In this document: in pieces, positions 53,894-61,889 of the stretch | Position numbering within the stretch: the first letter of the stretch is position 1 | Layout: every line of letters begins with the position of its first letter | From: Chloroflexi bacterium bin20 | GTDB lineage: Bacteria; Chloroflexota; Anaerolineae; Aggregatilineales; Phototrophicaceae | Length of the DNA stretch: 64,000 nt | Direction: 5' to 3' | Assembly (NCBI GenBank): GCA_002238485.1 | Contig: MPMG01000001.1 | Location: forward strand, 434,001 to 498,000 | The notes under the pieces: generated by a model | Seen by the model: the letters and a program-made list of their open reading frames with translations, nothing else | What the model was told of the DNA's origin: nothing | Databases searched by the model: none | Program-made: the position numbers and the translations under genes

Positions 53894-55621
53894 CTACATG
53901 TCCGCCGGCGCGGTAACGCCAGTCAAGATCAGGTAGGTCATCCAGTTGTCTGCGCCGCCGCCGAAGTTGGCGAAGACGGAGTCGCTGGAATCGGGCACGC
54001 TGATGAAGTTGCGGTTCAGCGCATTGTTGGTGTAGCGCTCCCACAGCGGGATAGCCGGCAGCAGCTCGTTGTAGGAAATGGCAAGCTGCGAAACCAGTTC
54101 GGCTTGCGCAGAAGCGTCCGTACCCTGCGAGCTGGCGTTGGAGACATCAAATACATTGATCATGCCGCCACTGAAGCTGATGTTGTTGTCGAAGTTCATG
54201 CCAGCGCCGCCGCCTTCACCTGCCAGTTCGCCTTGACCATTGTAGCGGTTGTAGGCTTGCAGGTAGCTGCGCCCGGGGATAGGATCGCCCAGGCCCCAGT
54301 TGCGGATAGCCATTTCGAAGTTGCTCGCATAGATATCCTGCGGGTGCTGCTGGAACTGCACGCCGCGCGCCGTGATGTCAAAGCCGAAGTCGTTCAGCTG
54401 CGCCGTGGCGTTTTCTGCGGCTGCCGACCAGTCTGCGAATTCTTGCGGGAAAGTCAGCTCGAATGCCAGCGCATCGCCGTTGTCGTCGACCCAATTGCCC
54501 GAATCGTCGCGGCTGAAGCCAACGCTCATCAGCAGTTCTTCGGCTTTCATCATGTCGTGGTCGTAGGTGTTGAGCGCGTCCAGCATGTCGTCGCCCAGCC
54601 AGGCTTCGGACAAGCCGTCGCTCATGCCCGTCATGAATTCGACCGCCACGCCCGATTCGCCCAGGCTGACGAAGCCGTTTTGCACGCGGTCAATTGCATA
54701 GGCGATCGCCTGCCGCACCTCGACCAAGTTCAGCGGATAGACAGCGTGGTTGACATACAGGCCGGGGCCATTGTTCATGCCCGAACGCACGATGTCGATG
54801 CCACGGTTGGCGAAGTCTTCTTCGGTTGTGGGCGGGATGCCATGCGTGATGTAATGCAGTTCGGCATTGGCCACCAGCGGCGTAACCACTTCGGTCTCGC
54901 CATTCCACATTTGCACCATGTCGAAGTTCTGAATATCGCCGGCGAAACCACCGGGATTCAGCTCGAGCATCAGTCTGGCTTCGGTGATGGTGTCGGGCAG
55001 GATGGTGTAGGGACCGCCAGAGACCGGCGATTCGGGACGGAACTCGGTCAGCTCTTGCAGCAGGCCGTTCCAGCCGTCGTCATCGGGGCTCATCATGGCG
55101 GCGCGGTCGGCAATATCGCCAAACACGCTGGCAGGCCGCAGGTTGGTCGTCAAAATGATCCGTTCAGTCAGGCTGGACGGCGCGCTCATGACGAATTTGA
55201 CCGTGGAGTCATCCACTTTCTCGATGCCAGTCATATTCGCCCAAACAGCATCGCCGCGCAGGCGGAAGATGTTGAACGTCGCCATCGCATCATCAGCGGT
55301 CATGGGGCTGCCATCGCTCCAGCTGTTCCCTTCCGCGATCTTGATGACATAGTTGCCATCCGCGTCCCAGCCAAATTCCTCGGCAACCATGCCCGCATAT
55401 TCGCCGGTAGCCCACATCAGGACAGCCAGCGGCGGTTCGTGCAAGTCCTGGTATTGCCCCAGCACGATGCCGCCCGAAGCGAAGGTGTTGAAGTGGCCGG
55501 TCGGCGGCACCTGGTAGGGCCAGGCCACGCTAAGCGTGTCGCCTTGCGCCTGCACCGGCGCAAATGCCAGCATTCCCAAAGCGCAGAGCAAAGCCGACAA
55601 GAGCAGGATTCGTCTAAACAT
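53894..55621 (-). CDS. Peptide-type ABC transporter substrate-binding protein, system 2
   Basis: The 575-residue family 5 protein has a Sec signal peptide (MFRRILLLSALLCALGMLA, cut after VQA) and no lipobox. NSWSDGSPMTADDAMATF is the family 5 hallmark. ATG 55621 follows GGAGGTAG; the longer start is in the leader. It opens the long minus-strand run through permeases, ATPases, the small membrane protein, ROK kinase and MlrC. A TTGACA (55685-55680) with no good -10 lies in the upstream gap. Confidence 0.92.
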   Translation of the reverse strand: MFRRILLLSALLCALGMLAFAPVQAQGDTLSVAWPYQVPPTGHFNTFASGGIVLGQYQDLHEPPLAVLMWATGEYAGMVAEEFGWDADGNYVIKIAEGNSWSDGSPMTADDAMATFNIFRLRGDAVWANMTGIEKVDDSTVKFVMSAPSSLTERIILTTNLRPASVFGDIADRAAMMSPDDDGWNGLLQELTEFRPESPVSGGPYTILPDTITEARLMLELNPGGFAGDIQNFDMVQMWNGETEVVTPLVANAELHYITHGIPPTTEEDFANRGIDIVRSGMNNGPGLYVNHAVYPLNLVEVRQAIAYAIDRVQNGFVSLGESGVAVEFMTGMSDGLSEAWLGDDMLDALNTYDHDMMKAEELLMSVGFSRDDSGNWVDDNGDALAFELTFPQEFADWSAAAENATAQLNDFGFDITARGVQFQQHPQDIYASNFEMAIRNWGLGDPIPGRSYLQAYNRYNGQGELAGEGGGAGMNFDNNISFSGGMINVFDVSNASSQGTDASAQAELVSQLAISYNELLPAIPLWERYTNNALNRNFISVPDSSDSVFANFGGGADNWMTYLILTGVTAPADM

Positions 55622-55718
55622 GAGTTCTACCTCCATAGATTGATCGATCGTTTCGGTACAATCGGTAAGGCTGGTTAGCTGTCAATACATTGCTCCTCAG
55701 GTTAATTTTGCACACGAT

Positions 55719-55735
55719 TTGCCACGAATTGGCAA
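55719..55735. promoter_or_regulatory. Palindrome TTGCCA-N5-TGGCAA, possible operator
   Basis: TTGCCA (55719-55724) and TGGCAA (55730-55735) form a perfect inverted repeat around CGAAT, just past the ROK regulator stop and upstream of the binding-protein gene of system 2. The half sites resemble but do not equal the TTTGTCAA palindrome at 56992. It could be an operator for a regulator of the transport operon. Confidence 0.45.
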
Positions 55736-55743
55736 CGAGCTGA

Positions 55744-56940
55744 CTAGATGTTGACGGGCAGCGATGGCTCAATCAGCACTGTATCAAAGACACGGGCGGC
55801 CGCGCCCATCAGAGAGGCATCGGGCTGCATTCGCGAGATGCGCAGATCGAGTCCGCCCGGCGGCTGCGCGACCAGAAATCGTTCGGTATCGCGTACCAGT
55901 TGTTGCAGGCAAGCTGCGTATTCTCTCCCAAGTTCGCCACCCAAAATAAAGACCGGAATATCAAAGGCATTGTACAGACTGGCCAAGCCCATGCCTAGAT
56001 GCCGACAAAGCTCGCTCAGCGCAGAGCAAGCGGCTGGGTCGCTCATGCGCAATGCACGTATCAGCGCGCCAAAAGACAGGTCTGCGCCCTTGAGGTCGGT
56101 TTGGCAGCCCGAGTCGATCAATCGTCTGGCTATGCGCAAGAAGTTGGGTATGTTGACCAACTCTTGCCAGTCCGTTGGCGCGCTGCTCACATCATCGACA
56201 TAGGTCTGCAAATAGCCGACTTCTCCAGCCATGCCGTTTTTGCCTTGATAAATCTGATGATTGATGACGATGCCCGCGCCCGCGCCATAGCCGATTTCAA
56301 TGTAAACGAAGTGGCTATCGGCGATTGCGCTGCCAAAGCGGCTCTCGCCCAGCGCCGCCAGGCTGCACAAATTGTCCACGCTGACGGGCACGCCGTATTC
56401 CGCTTGCCAGGCGACCCGGAAGCTGACATCGCGCCAATTCATGAACTCGGAATAGATCATATCGCCGTTATTGTTGATGAGACCAGGCGCGGCAACGCCA
56501 ATGCCCAGCAAAGACCGAGCGCCGTCATTCTGCAGCATGGCTCTTTCGATAAGCTGCCGGCAGATACCCAAGACATGCGCCTGGTCGGTATCTGACAGGG
56601 GCACTAGATCGTGCCACAAGATGCCACCGGCCAGGTTCACCAGCGCGCACTGCACCGACGACGCATTGAACTTGACGGCGATGACAGAACCGCCATCCGG
56701 ATTCAATGCTAGCAAGATGCCGCGCCGCCCGACGGTCGACTCTTCTTGGCCCACCTCGCGAATCATGTCGGAGCGCATCAATTCTTCGACAAGATTGCTG
56801 ATGGCGCTGCGGGTGAGACCAGTGAGATCGGAGAGCTTGGCGCGCGTTGTCGCTGGTTGCTTGCGGACAATATCCAGCAGCACAGCGCGATTGATCTGGT
56901 GCATGACCTGGTGATTAACTGCCGGGCGCTTTGGCAACAT
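55744..56940 (-). CDS. ROK family transcriptional repressor (NagC/XylR type)
   Basis: The 398-residue protein has an N-terminal winged helix-turn-helix (TRAKLSDLTGLTRSAISNLVEEL, here residues about 32-55) and a C-terminal ROK sugar-binding domain (GIGVAAPGLI, GYGAGAGIVINHQIYQGKNGMAGEVGYL). The zinc-site cysteines of ROK kinases are absent from the corresponding loop. ATG 56940 is the first after the promoter and matches the family N-terminus. It is divergent from the Gfo/Idh gene, with an operator-like palindrome between the two promoters, so self-regulation is likely. Confidence 0.9.
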   Translation of the reverse strand: MLPKRPAVNHQVMHQINRAVLLDIVRKQPATTRAKLSDLTGLTRSAISNLVEELMRSDMIREVGQEESTVGRRGILLALNPDGGSVIAVKFNASSVQCALVNLAGGILWHDLVPLSDTDQAHVLGICRQLIERAMLQNDGARSLLGIGVAAPGLINNNGDMIYSEFMNWRDVSFRVAWQAEYGVPVSVDNLCSLAALGESRFGSAIADSHFVYIEIGYGAGAGIVINHQIYQGKNGMAGEVGYLQTYVDDVSSAPTDWQELVNIPNFLRIARRLIDSGCQTDLKGADLSFGALIRALRMSDPAACSALSELCRHLGMGLASLYNAFDIPVFILGGELGREYAACLQQLVRDTERFLVAQPPGGLDLRISRMQPDASLMGAAARVFDTVLIEPSLPVNI

Positions 56941-56971
56941 GCGGTCCCTAGAAAAATGCCAGACTACTTGC

Positions 56972-57034
56972 ACTATACTGCCAATTTCTTTTTTGTCAAG
57001 TTATTTGACAAATGATTGTCAGATTTGTTATCAT
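56972..57034. promoter_or_regulatory. Divergent promoters sharing an operator palindrome
   Basis: TTTGTCAA (56992-56999) and TTGACAAA (57005-57012) form an inverted repeat. On the plus strand TTGACA (57005-57010) and TATCAT (57029-57034) are 18 bases apart. On the minus strand TTGACA (56999-56994) and TATAGT (56977-56972) are 16 bases apart. Thus each -35 box lies in one arm of the palindrome, and a bound repressor would block both genes. A further ATTGTCA half site follows at 57014-57022. Confidence 0.72.
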
Positions 57035-57139
57035 AGCCGCAAAATGCTGTAAATGTGGGCAGAGCAGTCAACGGATCGACGATCAGCCTGCAAACTGTCG
57101 GCTTCACATTAACCAGCAAGGTTCACAGGAGAAGCGAAC

Positions 57140-58426
57140 ATGGCAGCAATCGAGACGATCGTGGTGGGCGCTGGAGGGCGAGGAAATGCCTATGGACATT
57201 TTGCGCTGGAGCATCCGCAAGAAGTCAGCGTCGTTGGCGTGGCAGAACCAGACCCCATCCGCCGCGAACGATTTGTGCGCTTGCACGATATCGCGCCCAA
57301 TTTGGTTTTTGAAGATTGGCAGTCGCTGCTGGCTTCGGGGGAACGCCTTGCGCCGACTATCATTAACACGACCATGGACCGCGTGCATTACGAATCGACT
57401 CTGCAGATGCTGGAGGCCGGTTATGATGTGCTGCTGGAAAAACCGATGACGCCTGTGCTGGCAGAAAATGTGCGGCTGGTGCAAAAGGCCGAGTCCAGCG
57501 GTCGCTTGCTGCAAGTTTGCCATGTCTTGCGCTATACCCGTTTTTGGCAGGCGCTGCGGCAGGTTGTGCAATCGGGCCGGCTGGGGCGCATTATTAGCGT
57601 CACCCACCGCGAGAACCTGGCTTATCATCACATGGCGCACAGTTTTGTGCGCGGCAACTGGCGCAACGAAGCCACTTCTGGACCGATGATTTTGTCCAAA
57701 TGCTGCCACGACTTTGACATCCTGCTGTGGATATTGGGCCGGCAAGTGGTCTACCTTAATTCTTTTGGCAGCCTGACGCACTTCCGCCCCGAAAACGCGC
57801 CAGAAGGCGCAACCATGCGCTGCACCGATGGCTGTTCGGTTGCCGATACCTGCAAGTACGAGGCGACCAAACGTTATGTGCATGATGGCGCGGGCTGGCC
57901 CCAAAATGCCGTTACCTGGGTACCCAGCAAAGATGCCCGCCTGCAAGAACTAAAAACGGGCTGGTATGGCCGGTGCGTCTATTTCTGTGATAACGATGTG
58001 GTCGATCATCAGTCTGTCAATATGGAGATGGACGATGGCACGATTGTTACGCTGGTGATGAACGGCCAGAGCGATATTGAAGGCCGCACTATGCGTTGGG
58101 ATGGCAGCAAAGCTACCCTGATCGGCAAGTTCACCGAACGAGGCAACGAAATGACCGTGCACGATCATCTGACTGGCGCGGTGGAGCATGTTCCCGAGAT
58201 CAGCAACGCAGGCGGCGGACACGGCGGCGGAGACCAGGGCATCATGCGCAGCTTCGTCAACGCCTTGCGTGGCAGGCCAGACGACAGCATCACCACCGCT
58301 CGCGAGTCGCTGGAAAGCCACTTGCTGGCATTCGCAGCCGAAGAGTCGCGCAAAGACAAGTCGGTGATTTATATGCCGGAGTTTCGCCAGCGACTGGAGC
58401 AGTTGACCAGCCGCGCAGCCACCTAA
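57140..58426 (+). CDS. Gfo/Idh/MocA family oxidoreductase, ROK-controlled
   Basis: The 428-residue protein has an N-terminal Rossmann motif (IVVGAGGRGNAYGHFAL), the LLEKPMTP motif, and a longer C-terminal domain with LSKCCHDFDILLWILG and a Cys-rich segment CTDGCSVADTCKYEA that I recognise from a subfamily of these oxidoreductases. Such enzymes act on sugar derivatives. It is divergent from the ROK repressor, with CAGGAGAAG before the ATG. It probably oxidises a sugar released from whatever the neighbouring peptide-type transporters import. Confidence 0.88.
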   Translation: MAAIETIVVGAGGRGNAYGHFALEHPQEVSVVGVAEPDPIRRERFVRLHDIAPNLVFEDWQSLLASGERLAPTIINTTMDRVHYESTLQMLEAGYDVLLEKPMTPVLAENVRLVQKAESSGRLLQVCHVLRYTRFWQALRQVVQSGRLGRIISVTHRENLAYHHMAHSFVRGNWRNEATSGPMILSKCCHDFDILLWILGRQVVYLNSFGSLTHFRPENAPEGATMRCTDGCSVADTCKYEATKRYVHDGAGWPQNAVTWVPSKDARLQELKTGWYGRCVYFCDNDVVDHQSVNMEMDDGTIVTLVMNGQSDIEGRTMRWDGSKATLIGKFTERGNEMTVHDHLTGAVEHVPEISNAGGGHGGGDQGIMRSFVNALRGRPDDSITTARESLESHLLAFAAEESRKDKSVIYMPEFRQRLEQLTSRAAT

Positions 58427-58457
58427 TGCCAGCATGATGGCGAGAAAAGACTGCTTG

Positions 58458-58529
58458 CACCCCCGACAGGATTCGAACCTGTGCGCCTGGTTCCGGAAAC
58501 CAGCGCTCTATCCCCTGAGCTACGGGGGC
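58458..58529 (-). tRNA. tRNA-Arg (anticodon CCG)
   Basis: On the minus strand the gene starts GCCCCCG, has D-arm GCTCAGGGGATAGAGC, anticodon stem CTGGT/ACCAG with loop TTCCGGA (anticodon CCG), T-arm ACAGGTTCGAATCCTGT and the 3' acceptor strand CGGGGGT. The discriminator base is G. The CCA end is not encoded. All four stems close by eye. Confidence 0.95.
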
Positions 58530-58534
58530 AATCT

Positions 58535-59254
58535 ATGTCTACACTAACAGACAGCGGCGCGATATTCAAGGCAGTTTGGCTGCTTCTGCTTCTGTTGGCG
58601 GCAGGCTGCCAGGCATTCACGGGCAGCGATGCGCTGGCCACCATTGACACTGACATGACCGCCTTGGCTGTCGAACGCGAAAATATCCGCGCAGCTGCCA
58701 CAGCCGACCGCGATATGGCTGTGGCGACTGTCGTTGCGGCAGGCACGCGAGTGGCGCAGTTGTCCGATGTGAATGCGGCATTGGCCGCTACTCTACGCAC
58801 CAGCTATACGGAGACGCCTGCCTTGCGGGCTGTCGAGGTCAGCGCCGCTGATATGGGCAGCTCGCTAGAAGGCGGCATGATGGACGATGCGCCTGGCATC
58901 GACACGCCGCCAGAGATTTCGGTTTCTTCGCTGGCAATGGCTGCCGACACCGACTTCAATAGCGGCTGCGCGGAAACGATTGTGCGCAGCTTCACGCCCG
59001 CCGCCGAGCGCATCTATCTCACCGCGCAGGTAAGCAACCTCAGCGCCGGCACACAATTCTCCGCGCTTTGGCGTTACGACGGGCAAGATGTCTATAGTCA
59101 TTCTTGGCGAGCCGAGCGATCACGAGCCTTCTGGTGCATCTGGTTTTATGCCACGCCAGCCGATTTTGCCTTCCTGCCTGGCAGTTACACAGCGCTGCTG
59201 TATGTTGATGACGTGCTGGCTGGCAGCGTCCCCTTCTCTATCACCGCGCAATGA
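58535..59254 (+). CDS. Putative lipoprotein of unknown function
   Basis: The 239-residue protein starts at ATG 58535, just past the tRNA. Residues about 10-25 are hydrophobic and end in LAAGC, a lipobox, so the mature protein would be lipid-anchored at Cys25. A helical heptad-like segment (about 40-95) is followed by a C-terminal beta-rich domain with FSALWRYDGQDVYSHSW and a WCIWFYA segment, like a fibronectin-type or carbohydrate-binding sandwich. No family is recognised. It overlaps the M23 gene by four bases. Confidence 0.65.
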   Translation: MSTLTDSGAIFKAVWLLLLLLAAGCQAFTGSDALATIDTDMTALAVERENIRAAATADRDMAVATVVAAGTRVAQLSDVNAALAATLRTSYTETPALRAVEVSAADMGSSLEGGMMDDAPGIDTPPEISVSSLAMAADTDFNSGCAETIVRSFTPAAERIYLTAQVSNLSAGTQFSALWRYDGQDVYSHSWRAERSRAFWCIWFYATPADFAFLPGSYTALLYVDDVLAGSVPFSITAQ

Positions 59255-60141
59255 ACAGACGAACCAGGCATCTGCCGCTTCTCTTTGTGCTTGTGATTAC
59301 GTTTGACATTGCGTCGCTCGCTGTCCTGGCGCAACCACCGACGCCGACTGTTCTGCCCACTGCTACGCCGATCACGCCTGTCGAACACAATATCCTGTTT
59401 CGCCCCATCCAACATGACGATAATCCGGTGCATTGGGCAGATCGCAGCTATCCCTATGGCAGCACGCAGGGCGGCAAGCGTGAAGTGCACCTGGGCGTGG
59501 AATTTGTCAATCGGCGCGGCACAGAGGTTTTTACCAGTCTGGCGGGCAAGGTCATCTTTGCCGGGCAGGATGACAAGACGCAGTTGGGTCCGCAACAGGA
59601 TTATTATGGCAAGGCAGTCATCATCGCCCACGATGTCGAGTCGCTGGCAGGTGAACAGATATTTACGCTCTATGGGCATCTGGAAACTATCGCAGTCGAG
59701 TCTGGGCAACAAGTTGATGACCTGGAGCTGATCGGAAGCATAGGCTCCAGCGGCGTTGCCATTGGCGCGCATCTGCATTACGAAATTCGCGCCGACGATC
59801 CATTCAACTACCGCGCCACTCGCAATCCGGCGCTGTGGCTGCAGCACTACGGCGGACGCGGCTTGTTGATTGGGGCTGTCCATGACGCGGAGGGCGAGTT
59901 CATTTACGGCAAGCGGCTGGTTCTTCGCAATCACAAGCTAAGGCGCGAGGTCTACACCTATGCCAGCCAGCGCGTGAACCCCGACACCTTCTGGGGCGAG
60001 AACTTCAGCATCAGCGATTTGCCGGCCGGCGAATATCAACTGGTCGTCCTGAGCGACACAGGTGGCATTGCCTACCGCGAAATGATGACGGTTGCTCCGC
60101 TGCGCACGACTTTCGTCACGATCGCGCTGGATCAGCGATAG
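59251..60141 (+). CDS. M23 (LytM-like) peptidase domain protein
   Basis: The 296-residue protein has a signal peptide, a Pro/Thr-rich linker (PPTPTVLPTATPIT) and an M23 core: VHLGVEF (zinc ligand His; the usual Asp of HxGxD is Glu), LYGHLETI (catalytic His) and HLHYEIR (HxH zinc site). The C-terminal part is a beta domain with LPAGEYQLVV. M23 enzymes cut peptidoglycan or regulate amidases. It is translationally coupled to the lipoprotein upstream. Its 3' end overlaps the truncated ORF on the minus strand by ten bases. Confidence 0.83.
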   Translation: MNRRTRHLPLLFVLVITFDIASLAVLAQPPTPTVLPTATPITPVEHNILFRPIQHDDNPVHWADRSYPYGSTQGGKREVHLGVEFVNRRGTEVFTSLAGKVIFAGQDDKTQLGPQQDYYGKAVIIAHDVESLAGEQIFTLYGHLETIAVESGQQVDDLELIGSIGSSGVAIGAHLHYEIRADDPFNYRATRNPALWLQHYGGRGLLIGAVHDAEGEFIYGKRLVLRNHKLRREVYTYASQRVNPDTFWGENFSISDLPAGEYQLVVLSDTGGIAYREMMTVAPLRTTFVTIALDQR

Positions 60142-60266
60142 ATGCGATTGCGAATTCTCGCCCAGCCCTCCGGCGACAGCTCATGGAAGTACAGCAGGCC
60201 GCGGCGCCCTTCGCTGGTTACAACTCCGAATGTTTTGTAGAGCGCTTGATCCAGCGGGATCGCCTG
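60132..60266 (-). pseudogene. Truncated ORF (C-terminal fragment) next to a repeat element
   Basis: The last 45 codons encode TPQAIPLDQALYKTFG, then GLLYFHELSPEGWARIRNRIYR and TGA. They read like a real protein end, and the stop overlaps the M23 gene in the style seen at other convergent pairs here. Upstream of codon 45 the frame enters the repeat element at 60267-60403, whose translation is low-complexity. The gene was probably cut by that element. The protein family is not recognised. A short genuine gene is a weaker alternative. Confidence 0.4.
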
Positions 60267-60403
60267 GGGAGTGTCGAATTCTCTGGTTAAAGACACCCCC
60301 CTCAGTCCCCCCGAAAAGTCGGGGGGAGGCAACGGCGCGCGCGGATTTCTACGCATGTCGGGGGATGGGGAAAGCCCCCACATACACGAAAATAGACACT
60401 CCC
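60267..60403. repeat. 137-bp element with terminal inverted repeats and inner hairpins (repeat copy 3)
   Basis: GGGAGTGTC (60267-60275) and its inverted copy GACACTCCC (60395-60403) bound the element. Inside, CCCCCCGA (60307-60314) and TCGGGGGG (60319-60326) form a perfect eight-base-pair stem, and GGGGG…CCCCC lies at 60360-60379. It is MITE-like or REP-like: no ORF, inverted ends, GC-rich hairpins. No target-site duplication was seen. Confidence 0.6.
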
Positions 60404-60494
60404 TCGGCTGGCGCATCTTGAAGTTCACCGCTCCAAAGGCTATACTGCTTGTTTGGACTTTCGCCTTGCACTATCCATTCAGCATGGTCGCCAG

Positions 60495-61379
60495 ATGCAG
60501 CGCGAGCGTATCACGGATCACATTTTCGTCTTCCGCAGCGACTTGTATGCGCAAGTCACAGCTGGCCTCGTGCTCACCGCTGACGGCGCTGTGCTGATCG
60601 ACACCTTGCTCTATCCAGAAGAGACCTTGCGCATCCGCCGCTACATAGAACAAGGCTTGAAGTCGCGGGTCCGCTTTGTCATCAACACGCATTATCATGC
60701 CGATCACAGCACTGGCAGCTGCTTCTTCCCCGAGGCAGAGGTGGTCGCTCACCAGCGCTGTCGTCAGCTGCTGAAGGAGCGCGGACACGAGAGCTTGCGG
60801 CGCATGCAAGCGACTGGCGGCGACTTTGACGCGGTACATGTTGTCCTGCCAACGCGCACATTCGAAGACACCATGCTGCTGGAGTTGGGGGGCTGTCGGT
60901 TTGAGTTGCGGCATAGTCCTGGGCACAGTCCAGATTCCATCACTTGCTGCGTGGATGACGATACGCTCTTCGCGGCCGACACACTGATGCCCGTACCCTA
61001 TTTTGTCGATGGCAATCTGGAGCAATTGGCCGATTCGCTGCGGGCGCTGGTGGCAGAGGAATACGAGCATCTGGTGCAAGGGCATGGCGAAGTCATCTTG
61101 CGTGGCGAAGCGCCTGCGAAGATCTCCAGCGATCTGGATTACTTGCAGCGCTTGCATGAGGGCGTGCGAAGCGGATTGCAGCGGGGAGACGAAGACATTG
61201 AAGAGCGCCTCAGTCTGTCGGATTGCGGCAAGAGTTTTGATCAGCTGCAGGGCATTATCGAGCAACTGCATCGTCAGAATATACAGTCGCTTGTGAACGA
61301 GCTGCTGGCGGAAACCCCCGCGCGGCACAATCGACGAGTCGAAGGAAGCAATCTATGGATGCAAAAGCAACTTACTTGA
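60495..61379 (+). CDS. Metallo-beta-lactamase-fold hydrolase
   Basis: The 294-residue protein has the zinc motif THYHADHS, then LRHSPGHSPDS, LFAADTL and QGHGE, in the standard order of MBL-fold hydrolases. The start is taken as ATG 60495 (MQRERIT), where the conserved strand begins; a TTG 14 codons earlier also opens the frame. The substrate is unknown. The last 25 bases overlap greA. Confidence 0.88.
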   Translation: MQRERITDHIFVFRSDLYAQVTAGLVLTADGAVLIDTLLYPEETLRIRRYIEQGLKSRVRFVINTHYHADHSTGSCFFPEAEVVAHQRCRQLLKERGHESLRRMQATGGDFDAVHVVLPTRTFEDTMLLELGGCRFELRHSPGHSPDSITCCVDDDTLFAADTLMPVPYFVDGNLEQLADSLRALVAEEYEHLVQGHGEVILRGEAPAKISSDLDYLQRLHEGVRSGLQRGDEDIEERLSLSDCGKSFDQLQGIIEQLHRQNIQSLVNELLAETPARHNRRVEGSNLWMQKQLT

Positions 61380-61825
61380 CCAGCGCCGGCGAAGCAGAAT
61401 TGCGCAGCGAGCTGCAACATCTGATTACGGTTCGGCGTCCGGAGTTGGCGCAGAAGCTAAAAGTTGCCGTAGCGCAGGGCGACCTCAAAGAGAATGCCGA
61501 TTATCACGATGCAAAAGAGCAGTTGGGCTTCATCGAGGGTCGTGTTCGCCAGTTGGAAGGCATTCTGCGCGATGCGGTTGTGGTCGAAGCGGGCGAAGGC
61601 AACGACGAAGTGCGTGTCGGCTCGACCGTGATTATTCTGGAAGATGGCGAAGACGAATCGGAAGAATATCAGATCGTGGGCAGTGCAGAAGCCAACCCGC
61701 GCCAGCGCAAGATATCACTGGAAAGTCCCATCGGCGCTGCGCTGCTGGGCAAGAACCAAGGCAAGAAAATCAAAGTACAGACACCCGACGGCGTCGTCAG
61801 GTTCAAGATTGTCGCCGTGCGTTAG
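61355..61825 (+). CDS. greA: Transcription elongation factor GreA
   Basis: GreA rescues backtracked RNA polymerase by stimulating transcript cleavage. The 156-residue protein has an N-terminal coiled coil whose tip is GDLKENADY (acidic residues that reach the active site), and a C-terminal FKBP-like domain with VGSTVIILEDGEDE, SPIGAALLGKNQGKK and a final VAVR. The length and all motifs are typical. The ATG lies inside the end of the MBL-fold gene. Confidence 0.97.
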   Translation: MDAKATYLTSAGEAELRSELQHLITVRRPELAQKLKVAVAQGDLKENADYHDAKEQLGFIEGRVRQLEGILRDAVVVEAGEGNDEVRVGSTVIILEDGEDESEEYQIVGSAEANPRQRKISLESPIGAALLGKNQGKKIKVQTPDGVVRFKIVAVR

Positions 61826-61889
61826 TGGAAGATCTAGGATTTACGCCCCCATCTTGACGGGTGAGACGTAGAGGGAGCGCTGGCCGAGA

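Noticed and set aside
53807..55678. 623-codon plus-strand ORF across the binding-protein gene of system 2
   Set aside because: It is opposite a family 5 binding protein with signal peptide and ribosome site; the plus-strand translation has no recognisable features.
60267..60428. Coding extension of the truncated ORF through the repeat element
   Set aside because: The translated element is low-complexity and follows the hairpin repeats, so it is not treated as protein-coding.
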